Shown here: piece after piece, positions 17,673 to 24,559 of the stretch
How the letters are laid out: each line of letters starts with the position of its first letter
Position numbering within the stretch: position 1 is the first letter of the stretch
Made by a program: the position numbers and the translations under genes
The notes under the pieces: model-generated
Database searches by the model: none
The model's input: only the letters and a program-made list of their open reading frames with translations
What the model was told of the DNA's origin: nothing
Assembly: GCA_964386465.1 (NCBI GenBank)
Contig: CAYLTU010000048.1
Span: forward strand, 1 to 26,104
Direction: 5' to 3'
Source: GCA-2717185 sp964386465
Lineage (GTDB): Bacteria > Pseudomonadota > Alphaproteobacteria > UBA8366 > GCA-2717185
DNA length: 26,104 bases

Positions 17673-17691
17673 TGTAAAGAATTCCGACACC
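17673..17691 (-). promoter_or_regulatory. Distal upstream activator-like site (copy A)
   Basis: Second exact copy of the 19-bp TGTAAAGAATTCCGACACC site, 133 bp from the first and about 254 bp upstream of the predicted start. Flanks share only scattered similarity, so the conserved 19 bp look selected rather than recently duplicated. Confidence 0.55.
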
Positions 17692-17733
17692 TCCGCAGGC
17701 ACCTAATTCAGGCCATCCTTGTGCCTAATCCAT

Positions 17734-18435
17734 TCAGCCGGCCAGCAATTTGGAAAGGTAGCCGGGCGGCGGTGGCGGCAATTCCACATCGAAATGCCGC
17801 CGTACGGTATCTGCAATCAGCTCGAAGCACGCGCCATATCGGACGACGGTCATGGTCTCGATGTCCAGCAACGTCGATGAGGCGCGATAGAGATGGTATT
17901 TTCGCAATCCGTGATCGATGCAAACATCTGCAATTTCCCGTAGTTCGGGTTCGATATCCTCGATAAGGAACTTCGTACCGGTCAACGAGCGGTTTGCCGA
18001 GGAGCCGAAAATCGGATGGTCCCGTTGCAGGCTCAAGCGGCTGATCTCCGAGTGGAACGGCCCGGAATTCATCAACATCGCGACGGAGCCGGATTTACTG
18101 CTGCGCTCGAAGGCGGTGGGGGTCATCTTCGCCAGCAAAGGATGATCCGCACGGCACGGCGCAATCGCGCCCAGGGGGAGATCGTAATCTACGGTGATCG
18201 CACGAACGATGTCGCGTCCCCGCTGGTCGAGGACGTGAACTTCTCGATGAATCGCCATATCGCCGATCATGGCGTTCAGCTTCTCTTGAGTACGGCCTTT
18301 CGCCCTAAAAATTTTCTCGAGCGCGGCTTCGGAACCACCTGTCAGCGAATAGCCGACGTCCATCGGCAGGATGGCAATGCCGCCGGCCTCCAGAACGGTG
18401 AAGGCGCGCGCCGCATCGCCCGCAATATCAAGCAT
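17734..18435 (-). CDS. YrdC/Sua5-like domain protein (divergent TsaC family)
   Basis: A 233-residue cytoplasmic protein with a YrdC-like fold. Visible family marks: GGIAILPMDVGYSLTGG near residues 18-34 in place of the usual PTETVYGL segment, the K-x-R motif in RAKGRTQEKLNAM (~45-57), and SSANRSLTG (~145-153), the nucleotide/threonine pocket signature. TsaC/Sua5 enzymes make threonylcarbamoyl-AMP from Thr, bicarbonate and ATP for the t6A modification of tRNA. The altered PTxTVYGL segment and a C-terminal tail ending in a poly-Pro run (ELPPPPPGYLSKLLAG) suggest a side branch rather than the housekeeping enzyme, so I give no symbol. ATG start with GGGAAAG and CGGAA upstream. It stands alone, with 416 bp before the giant gene and divergent to the PilZ gene. 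Confidence 0.78.
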   Translation of the reverse strand: MLDIAGDAARAFTVLEAGGIAILPMDVGYSLTGGSEAALEKIFRAKGRTQEKLNAMIGDMAIHREVHVLDQRGRDIVRAITVDYDLPLGAIAPCRADHPLLAKMTPTAFERSSKSGSVAMLMNSGPFHSEISRLSLQRDHPIFGSSANRSLTGTKFLIEDIEPELREIADVCIDHGLRKYHLYRASSTLLDIETMTVVRYGACFELIADTVRRHFDVELPPPPPGYLSKLLAG

Positions 18436-18790
18436 TTCCGTGATCTTTCCCGCTGCGTGATTATGGGCACTGTAGACCGTGGCGCAATTGCCGTCACGGC
18501 GGCGGCGCTACGATTGAAATATAGGTCCGCACGAACGACGGGCTACCCGACTATTATTTCGAGCGCTTCGGCGCCCTTTCCGACAGCGGAAGCCCGGCGG
18601 GAATGACTATGCCCGGCGTCACACCTAGGGCGCCGCCGGACGTGGTATAGCCGCCGCATCGAAAGTTCGGTTGGGTGCGGTTAATGCATCGCAATGGTCG
18701 ACACTCGTGGGAACCGCGATATTATCACCATAGCGGCTTCCCGGGCCTGACCGGTTCGCTAAAACAAATGCAATAGGTTGGAATGTTGCG
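18436..18790. other. 355-bp divergent intergenic region
   Basis: Lies between the YrdC-like gene (minus) and the PilZ gene (plus). I see no gene; short frames on both strands lack ribosome sites and family similarity. One small perfect stem (TTCCG, 4-nt loop, CGGAA) lies near 18577-18592 without a T-tract. It must hold promoters for both neighbours, but no clear sigma-70 or sigma-54 element could be picked out. Confidence 0.4.
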
Positions 18791-19171
18791 ATGAATATCG
18801 GCAGTCTGTTCAACATCTTCCGTTGGCGCGATCGTCGCGGCGAGCGCGTCGAAAGCACCGATGCCAAGGTCACTATCGACGACCACGAGCACCCGGTGAT
18901 GGATTGGAGCGAAAGCGGTTTCCGCCTAGCCAACTATCCGGAATCCCCCGCGAAAGGCGAACGGTTCGCTTTCCGTTTCGACCTCCCTCTGACCAGCGAG
19001 GACGTCTTCGAATTCGAAGCCTGGGCGGAGGTCGTCGACAACAGTGATCGCGGGCTCACGGCACGTTACCTGCATCTCGATCAAGAGATCGCGGACCGTA
19101 TTCACGAAGTTCTGCGCGTACTATCGATCATTGATCCGACGGTTCCCTCCGGCGCGATCACGTACGACTGA
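18791..19171 (+). CDS. PilZ-domain protein, probable c-di-GMP receptor
   Basis: A 126-residue protein made almost wholly of one PilZ domain. Both nucleotide-contact motifs are visible: RxxxR as R15-RGE-R19 and DxSxxG as D38-WSES-G43 (DWSESGF). A PilZ-like strand order follows (GERFAFRFDLPL, FEFEAWAEVV, LTARYLHLD). PilZ proteins bind the second messenger c-di-GMP and relay it to motility, polysaccharide or adhesin systems by protein contact. There is no signal peptide, so it is cytoplasmic. ATG start with GGA eight bases upstream. The VOC gene starts 20 bp after its stop, so the two are probably co-transcribed. Its target is unknown; the giant surface protein 1.5 kb away is a tempting but unproven link. 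Confidence 0.83.
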   Translation: MNIGSLFNIFRWRDRRGERVESTDAKVTIDDHEHPVMDWSESGFRLANYPESPAKGERFAFRFDLPLTSEDVFEFEAWAEVVDNSDRGLTARYLHLDQEIADRIHEVLRVLSIIDPTVPSGAITYD

Positions 19172-19191
19172 CGCATGAGGAGGTATCCGGC

Positions 19192-19722
19192 ATGAGCCGC
19201 CATTTTGGAAAGATTACGCAGAATGGTTATGTCGTCCGCGATATCGAGGCGGCGATGCGGCATTGGTCGAATGTCTTGGGCGTTGGCCCCTGGTTCTACG
19301 CCGAACACGCGCCTATCGAGGGTTTCGAATATCGCGGCACGCCGTCGGATTGCGATATCTCTATCGCGATTGCGAATTCCGGTCCGCTGCAGATCGAACT
19401 GATCGAACAGCGCAACGACGCACCCTCCATGTACCGGGATTTCTTCGCTGCGGGTAATGAAGGTCTTCAGCATGTCGCCTATTGGAGCGACCATTTCGAC
19501 GACGCGGTTGCGAAAGCCCTGTCGTTTGGCTGGGAAATCGGACAGCGGGGCCATGTCGGGCTCGACGGTCGTTTCGCCTATTTCGACACCGAGACTCACC
19601 CGGGGACCGTCATTGAGCTGTCCGAGACCAGCGGACCCAAAGGCATCATGTTCAAGCGCATCGCCGAAGCCGCCGACAATTGGGACGGGCGCGACCCGGT
19701 CCGAACGGAGTGGCCGATCTAG
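19192..19722 (+). CDS. VOC-family (glyoxalase/dioxygenase superfamily) protein
   Basis: A 176-residue protein with one VOC domain of the Glyoxalase_4 kind. It begins FGKITQNGYVVRDIEAAMRH with the usual first strand and helix; GPWFY and IELIEQ (E69), LQHVAYW (H94) and TVIELSE (E142) give three of the four expected metal ligands. The first ligand, normally His in strand 1, is replaced in QNGYVV by Gln/Asn, which is common in one uncharacterised subgroup. Substrate unknown; such proteins often sit in catabolic clusters for CoA esters or ring compounds. Strong ribosome site (AGGAGGT) before the ATG. Co-directional with the PilZ gene and convergent with the TRAP permease gene; the two stop codons share one CTAG. 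Confidence 0.85.
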   Translation: MSRHFGKITQNGYVVRDIEAAMRHWSNVLGVGPWFYAEHAPIEGFEYRGTPSDCDISIAIANSGPLQIELIEQRNDAPSMYRDFFAAGNEGLQHVAYWSDHFDDAVAKALSFGWEIGQRGHVGLDGRFAYFDTETHPGTVIELSETSGPKGIMFKRIAEAADNWDGRDPVRTEWPI

Positions 19723-21674
19723 GCCTGTGCCCGCCGCCGGGAAATATTCATCCCATATCCAGCGACGACGGCCACTGCGCCGACCGCATAGGCGACCGGA
19801 TTTTGCCACAAGAAACCGGCGGCACCGACGAACATCAGCGCGCGCGTCGACCAGCCGATGCGGCCGATCCCGTACAGGTAACCTTCGAAACCGGCCGCCA
19901 TGAAGATCACGGCGATCGTGCAGGTCGAAATCGTGACAACAATGTCGAACGGCTCGCCGCGCATGATCAGCGCCGGGGTCAGGACGATGATGAAGGGCAG
20001 GATGAATTTGATCGAACCCAACCGCATCGCCATGATGCCGGTCTGCCACTGGTCCGATTTTGCGATAACGGCGGCCGTTACCGCTGCGAGCGCTACGGGC
20101 GGGGTGATGTAGGAAATCATGCCCCAATAGAGGATGAAGAGGTGGCTCGCGATCGGATCGAGCCCGAAATTGATAAGCGCCGGCCCCATCACGATGGCAA
20201 GGAAGATGTAACAGGCGCTCACCGTGACGCCCATGCCCAGCAGGAAGCTTGTCAGCGCGCCCATCGCCAGCAGCAGTGCCAGATTGCCCCCGGCAATACC
20301 GATAAGTTCGCGCGAGAAAGCGCCGCCTACGCCCGTGAAAGCCAACGATCCAACGATGACGCCGATACCGGCCAGAATGGCAATGATATTGGCGATGATC
20401 GTCGACGACTCGATGATCAGTTCCTTGAACTTCGCGAAGTTGAAGCGCTTCTCCTTCTTGCGGAACAATGTCGCCGAAACGATCAAGACGACCGTTGTGT
20501 AGTACGGCGCGTACAGCTCGATGCGCATGAAGACGAGCATGTAGACCAACAGGGCCAGGCTGAAGATGTAGAACCAACCGTCTTTCAGCGTCACCCAAAT
20601 GCTCGGTATTTCCTCCGCCGGCTGACCGCGCAGTCCGTTCACGGCGGCATAGCAATCGACCTGCAGCAAGAGCGCCAGATAAAACAGGATCGACGGCACC
20701 GCGGCGGCGATGACGATCTCGCCATAGGGTATGTTCAGGAATTCCGCCATCAGGAAGGCCACGGCGCCCATTACCGGCGGCATCAAGGTTCCGCCTGTCG
20801 ACGCGCAGGCCTCCACCGACGCGGCATAGACCGGCGGATAGCCGGCCCGCTTCATCGTCGGAATGGTGAGCTGCCCCGTCGTGATGACGTTGGAGATGAC
20901 GCTGCCGCTGAGCGAGCCGAAGAAACCGCTGGACAGGATCGCGACTTTGGCCGGACCGCCGCGGCTCTTGCCGAGCAGCGCCGCCGCGAAATTCATGAAG
21001 AATTCGCCGCCGCCCGTCACCACCAGCGCCGAGCCGAATACCAGGAAGCCGATCAGGATGTTACCCGCCACGCGCATCGGCAGGCCGACGATACTCTCGA
21101 ATCCCATCGCATAGGCCCGAACCAGCTCGACCGGATCCTTTCCAGCACCCCACAGGAATCCTGGCGCGTGCTCGGTCCAAAGCGGGAAGGTAAAGAAGGT
21201 AACGCAGACGAAGAACAATACGATGCCGCCGGCGCGCCGCACCCCTTCCATCGCCAGCACGCAAATTACCGCGGCGGCTAAGGTTGGCAGGGGCGGGGCG
21301 ACAAGGTCCCAGCCTTTCTCGATCATGTCCTCGCCGTGATAGGAAAGATACAGCGATGTCACCATCGTCACCGCGAAGAGGAGCCAGTCGTAAATCGGAA
21401 CGCGGTCCGCGTCCTTCTTCCGTCCGGGGAATATCAGGAACGCGAGCGACAGGAAAATCGCGATAAGCAGGTAGAAATAGGCGTTGTCGATCATGACGTA
21501 GTCGAACGCGTTCAGGGAGAAGGTCTGGTTGATCGCGACGAGAATCCCAAATCCGCCGAGGAACAATGTCAGCCAATAAACCACGCCGGAAACGCGCTTC
21601 CGGGCCGCTTCTTCCGGTAATTCAGGAAGATCCATATCTTCGTCGATGGGCGTTTCGACCTGTTTGTCGACCAT
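19719..21674 (-). CDS. TRAP transporter fused permease (DctQM-type)
   Basis: A 651-residue inner-membrane protein with many TM segments. The N-terminal ~150 residues resemble the small four-helix subunit, and the rest is the large DctM-like subunit with its signature region FGSLSGSVISNVITTGQLTI, PTMKRAGYPP, EACASTGGTLMPPVMGA (about residues 245-300). TRAP systems import carboxylates, amino acids or similar solutes using an ion gradient and a periplasmic binding protein; fused permeases usually work with TAXI-type binding proteins. None is encoded nearby here. The frame extends to a GTG at 21719, but the ATG at 21674 has AGGA at good spacing, so I use it. The gene follows a DHA2 exporter by 85 bp on the same strand. 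Its stop overlaps that of the VOC gene. Confidence 0.92.
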   Translation of the reverse strand: MVDKQVETPIDEDMDLPELPEEAARKRVSGVVYWLTLFLGGFGILVAINQTFSLNAFDYVMIDNAYFYLLIAIFLSLAFLIFPGRKKDADRVPIYDWLLFAVTMVTSLYLSYHGEDMIEKGWDLVAPPLPTLAAAVICVLAMEGVRRAGGIVLFFVCVTFFTFPLWTEHAPGFLWGAGKDPVELVRAYAMGFESIVGLPMRVAGNILIGFLVFGSALVVTGGGEFFMNFAAALLGKSRGGPAKVAILSSGFFGSLSGSVISNVITTGQLTIPTMKRAGYPPVYAASVEACASTGGTLMPPVMGAVAFLMAEFLNIPYGEIVIAAAVPSILFYLALLLQVDCYAAVNGLRGQPAEEIPSIWVTLKDGWFYIFSLALLVYMLVFMRIELYAPYYTTVVLIVSATLFRKKEKRFNFAKFKELIIESSTIIANIIAILAGIGVIVGSLAFTGVGGAFSRELIGIAGGNLALLLAMGALTSFLLGMGVTVSACYIFLAIVMGPALINFGLDPIASHLFILYWGMISYITPPVALAAVTAAVIAKSDQWQTGIMAMRLGSIKFILPFIIVLTPALIMRGEPFDIVVTISTCTIAVIFMAAGFEGYLYGIGRIGWSTRALMFVGAAGFLWQNPVAYAVGAVAVVAGYGMNISRRRAQA

Positions 21675-21759
21675 TCTATTCCTGCCTGTCTGTCGGAATT
21701 TTGCGTTCGGCGGCGCCACGTTGGTCTATCGCGTCCGCCAGGTCAAATAACCGCAAATG

Positions 21760-23277
21760 TTAACTCCTGGCGGGAGGTCGTTTGAGAAAGAATATAAACG
21801 GCACGATCGCGAACGACACCGTCGAGAATAGATAGAAGGCGTTGATATAGCCGATCATCGAGGCTTGCCGCTCAACCTCCCGGCCCGCGCGGGCGACCCC
21901 GTCCAATGTATCGATGTTCCAGCCACCAGCAACGCTGGAGAGGCGAAAAGCCTCGTTGAACGGCGATATATGCTCGGAAATGACCGAATAGTTCACGCTC
22001 GTATAATGAATGACGACGCCCACGCAGATCGAAATGAAGATCGCGCTGCCTAGGTTGCGGATCAGATGAAACACCGCCGTCCCTTCGCCCATCTGGCGCG
22101 CGGGCAAGGTGGCGAAGGCCAGCACCGTCAATGGCACCCATAGATAGGAATTGCCGAAGCCCTGAAAGGCGCTGGTCCACATCGCATCCCAGGTCGAAAC
22201 GTTCAGGTCGAACTGCGCCATAAGCAGACCACTGAATCCCTGACTCAGAAATCCGATCGCCAAGCTGATGCGGGGATCGAAACGGCTCATCCAAACCACT
22301 GAGATCGTGCCGATCATGCTTCCCACGCTGCGCGACGCGAGGACAAGGCCAACGATGGAATCCGGAAAACCGCGAAGTTCCTGCAGCAGAGTCGGCAGCA
22401 GGACCATGGGCACGAAGGCAAGCGCGCCGAAGACGAAGGCGAAGACCAATCCGAGCGAGAAATTTCGGTCCAGCAAAAGCCGCGGTCGCAGGAACGGCGC
22501 CTCCGTCGTAAAACTATGGACAATGAAAACGTGAAAACCGATCAGGGTCAGGCTCGCTTCGATGACGATTTCGGTCGAATTAAACCAGTCCAACCGCTCA
22601 CCGCGGTCGAGCAGGAGTTGGAAAGAGCCAATCGCGACGGCAAGCGCCAGAAAGCCGGTCCAGTCGAGACGGTTCTCCCGGTCCCCCTGCCGCTCGGTGA
22701 TGAAAATCCAGACGCCGAGGATCGATACCAGACAGACCGGCAGGATCATGAAGAAGACCCAGCGCCAGTTGTAGGCCTCCGCGACGAAACCGCCGAGGGT
22801 CGGGCCGATTATCGGCCCGATCACGACGCCCATGCCCCAGACCGCCGTCGCCAGCGCATGCTGATGGCGCGGAAAGGCGTTGAGGATGATGGCCTGGGAT
22901 AGCGGTGTGATCGGCGCACCCAGGGCGCCTTGCGCGACACGGTAGGCGACCAGCGCCTCGAGCGTCGTAGCGGTCCCGCAGAGAAGCGTGCTGACGGAGA
23001 AGCCCGTTACGCAACACAGCATCACCGCCCGGCGGCCGAACCGGTTGGCGAGCCAGCCGGACGTCGGCGTCATGACCGCCATCGCGACCAGATTGAAGGT
23101 CACCGACCATGCGATCTGGTCCTGCGTCGCCGACAGCGAGCCCTGCATCTGCGGCAGCACGACGTAGGAATTCGTCACCGCCATCGCGAACATCATCGTC
23201 GCGAGCGTCACCGTCCCGAGAACGAAATAGCGCTCAAGATCGGCCTTCCCTGCGTCGGCAGCGACGCTGGCGTTCAT
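21760..23277 (-). CDS. DHA2-family MFS exporter (EmrB/HsrA type), 14 TM
   Basis: A 505-residue inner-membrane antiporter of the DHA2 group. Motif A is well kept (GWLANRFGRRAVM, ~residues 74-86), as is motif C (GPIIGPTLGGFVAEAYNWRW, ~153-172), and helix 1 carries the family's MFAMAVTNSYVVLPQMQGSL. A soluble loop near the C-terminus (about residues 425-465) precedes the last helix pair, as in EmrB proteins. It probably exports an organic compound with proton exchange; no EmrA or TolC partner adjoins it. ATG start at 23277 with only a weak ribosome site (GGCGACG). It is the first gene of a minus-strand pair with the TRAP permease. It is clearly a different paralogue from the exporter at 1893-3446: motif A is intact here but degenerate there. 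Confidence 0.9.
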   Translation of the reverse strand: MNASVAADAGKADLERYFVLGTVTLATMMFAMAVTNSYVVLPQMQGSLSATQDQIAWSVTFNLVAMAVMTPTSGWLANRFGRRAVMLCCVTGFSVSTLLCGTATTLEALVAYRVAQGALGAPITPLSQAIILNAFPRHQHALATAVWGMGVVIGPIIGPTLGGFVAEAYNWRWVFFMILPVCLVSILGVWIFITERQGDRENRLDWTGFLALAVAIGSFQLLLDRGERLDWFNSTEIVIEASLTLIGFHVFIVHSFTTEAPFLRPRLLLDRNFSLGLVFAFVFGALAFVPMVLLPTLLQELRGFPDSIVGLVLASRSVGSMIGTISVVWMSRFDPRISLAIGFLSQGFSGLLMAQFDLNVSTWDAMWTSAFQGFGNSYLWVPLTVLAFATLPARQMGEGTAVFHLIRNLGSAIFISICVGVVIHYTSVNYSVISEHISPFNEAFRLSSVAGGWNIDTLDGVARAGREVERQASMIGYINAFYLFSTVSFAIVPFIFFLKRPPARS

Positions 23278-23412
23278 GCGGCGTCGCCGAACCGCACGGA
23301 TCGGGCCTTTGCCATGGCTCTCACGATCGCTTCCACCAACGGATTTGCGTGAACAAGCGACTATCTAGAAAATGGGCTATTGTGTCCAAGCTCCCGGAGG
23401 AAACTGGCGAGA
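23278..23412. other. Divergent intergenic region
   Basis: Upstream of the exporter (minus) and the TauD relic (plus). No gene, no recognised promoter pair and no repeat were found in this part. Confidence 0.35.
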
Positions 23413-23511
23413 ATGGCTTATGAGCGGATAGTAGGTGTCGCGCATGGCCGGAGCGCCAAGCGCGGAGTTCTCGGATATCGGCCTGTCGCGGCCGCACGAC
23501 ACCGATCAACC
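23413..23511 (+). pseudogene. Frameshifted N-terminal relic of a second TauD/TfdA-type dioxygenase
   Basis: An ATG at 23413, with GGAGG 12 bases upstream, starts MAYERIVGV. One frame-shift near 23443 then gives MAGAPSAEFSDIGLSRPHD in the next frame. Together these line up with the start of the intact downstream enzyme (MAHERIIVEP, then TAGALGAELSGVDLRKPLD): M-A-x-E-R-I, AGA, AE, S, L, P and D are conserved in order. After about residue 30 no similarity is left. It ends ~110 bp before the intact gene. This is a decayed partial copy, either an old tandem duplicate or the remains of a replaced paralogue. Confidence 0.65.
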
Positions 23512-23553
23512 CGACGCGGGAACTTTGCCGCCCCGCGCACGACACCGATCAAC
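23493..23553. repeat. 18-bp direct repeat, two copies
   Basis: The sequence CGCACGACACCGATCAAC occurs exactly at 23493-23510 and 23536-23553, a spacing of 43 bp. The first copy overlaps the end of the dioxygenase relic. It may mark the duplication or deletion event that broke the relic, or be a pair of binding sites for a regulator of the downstream dioxygenase gene. Confidence 0.6.
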
Positions 23554-23622
23554 ACCGTATCGCGCGCCGAGGGATACGTCTAAACTGGAAAGGTCTATCC
23601 TTTTTGCCGATGGAGAGTGGGT

Positions 23623-24465
23623 ATGGCGCACGAACGGATTATCGTCGAACCGACCGCGGGGGCGCTGGGCGCGGAGCTTTCGGGGGTCGATCTACGAAAA
23701 CCGCTCGACGAGCAAACGGTCGCGGAAATACGCGATGCGCTATTCGAGCATCTCGTGATCTTCTTTCGCGACCAGGATATCACGTCCGAACAATATCTAA
23801 CTTTCGCACGCGAATTCGGCGACATTCTGCCTTATCCGCTGGTGCAGGGCCTGGACGATTTTCCGGACATCGTTCCCGTTCTGAAACTGCCGCACGAAAC
23901 GGTCAATTTCGGCGGACTATGGCACGCGGACACGACTTATCTGACCGAACCGCCGATGGGCGCGATACTGCGCGCCCGCGAGTTGCCGCCGCGCGGCGGC
24001 GACACGATCTGGGCCAACATGTACCTCGCCTACGAAACGCTTTCCGACGGAATGAAGCGCATGCTCGACGGGCTGACCGCGGTTTTCAGTTCGGAGAAGG
24101 CCGGCGCAACGGCCGCCCGCGAAGACCGGCGCAACGACGCGCCGAAAGACGACAGCGGGCTGGCGACGACGGCGGAGCATCCGGTCGTGCGGATCCATCC
24201 CGTCACCGGCAAGAAGATCCTGTTCGTCAACTACGGGCATACGACCCGCTTCAAGGACATGACGGAGACGGAGAGCAAGCCGCTGCTCGACTATTTGTTC
24301 CAACACCAGACCAGGCCGGAATTCACCTGCCGGCTGAGCTGGCGGCCCGGCACCATCGCCTTTTGGGACAATCGCGCGAGCCAGCACAACCCGGTCAACG
24401 ACTATCACGGCTATAAACGCCTGATGCATCGCATCACGCTTGCCGGCGAAAAGCCCTACCGATGA
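23623..24465 (+). CDS. TauD/TfdA-family Fe(II)/2-oxoglutarate dioxygenase
   Basis: A 280-residue cytoplasmic enzyme. The iron triad is complete: H101 and D103 in LWHADTTY and H255 in RASQHNP. R270 in LMHRITL is placed to bind the 2-oxoglutarate carboxylate, with T128 in GGDTIWANM as the usual second contact. Family members (TauD on taurine, TfdA on 2,4-D and others) hydroxylate a substrate while turning 2-oxoglutarate and O2 into succinate and CO2. The substrate cannot be read; nothing nearby points to taurine. Length is normal. The frame opens at a GTG at 23617, but the ATG two codons later follows GGAGAG at good spacing. A decayed N-terminal copy lies just upstream and the amidohydrolase follows 94 bp downstream, probably in one pathway. 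Confidence 0.92.
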   Translation: MAHERIIVEPTAGALGAELSGVDLRKPLDEQTVAEIRDALFEHLVIFFRDQDITSEQYLTFAREFGDILPYPLVQGLDDFPDIVPVLKLPHETVNFGGLWHADTTYLTEPPMGAILRARELPPRGGDTIWANMYLAYETLSDGMKRMLDGLTAVFSSEKAGATAAREDRRNDAPKDDSGLATTAEHPVVRIHPVTGKKILFVNYGHTTRFKDMTETESKPLLDYLFQHQTRPEFTCRLSWRPGTIAFWDNRASQHNPVNDYHGYKRLMHRITLAGEKPYR

Positions 24466-24512
24466 GCATGGCCGGCCGGCGTACCCGCTCTTGTGCTGCG
24501 GGACGCAAGGTC

Positions 24513-24547
24513 CTACGGTTTTGCCGCGATTTGCGCGCAACCCGTAG
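24513..24547 (+). promoter_or_regulatory. Stable RNA stem-loop next to the amidohydrolase ribosome site
   Basis: CTACGG pairs with CCGTAG, then TTGC with GCAA and GCG with CGC around a 5-nt loop (ATTTG). That is 13 base pairs broken by one small internal loop and one bulge. It ends two bases before the GAGG ribosome site at 24549-24552. No U-tract follows, so it is not a classical terminator. It may set the ratio of the two gene products or protect one mRNA part. Confidence 0.5.
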
Positions 24548-24559
24548 TGAGGCAAGCCC

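Larger units (their letters stand above)
17318..17733 (-). promoter_or_regulatory. 416-bp control region of the giant gene
   Basis: No gene is seen here. The region is AT-richer than its surroundings. Read on the minus strand toward the giant gene it holds, in order, two identical 19-bp sites, an inverted repeat (arms CAATTT/AAATTG, 3-nt spacer, 17493-17507), an IHF-like site and a -24/-12 sigma-54 type promoter. Each is listed separately. No sigma-70 promoter of good quality was found. Confidence 0.65.

Noticed and set aside
19102..20655. 517-residue minus-strand frame overlapping the PilZ, VOC and TRAP genes, and the 533-residue plus-strand frame at 19680-21281
   Set aside because: Both are rich in Arg/His/Gly/Asp, typical of GC-rich shadow frames, and overlap genes with clear families.
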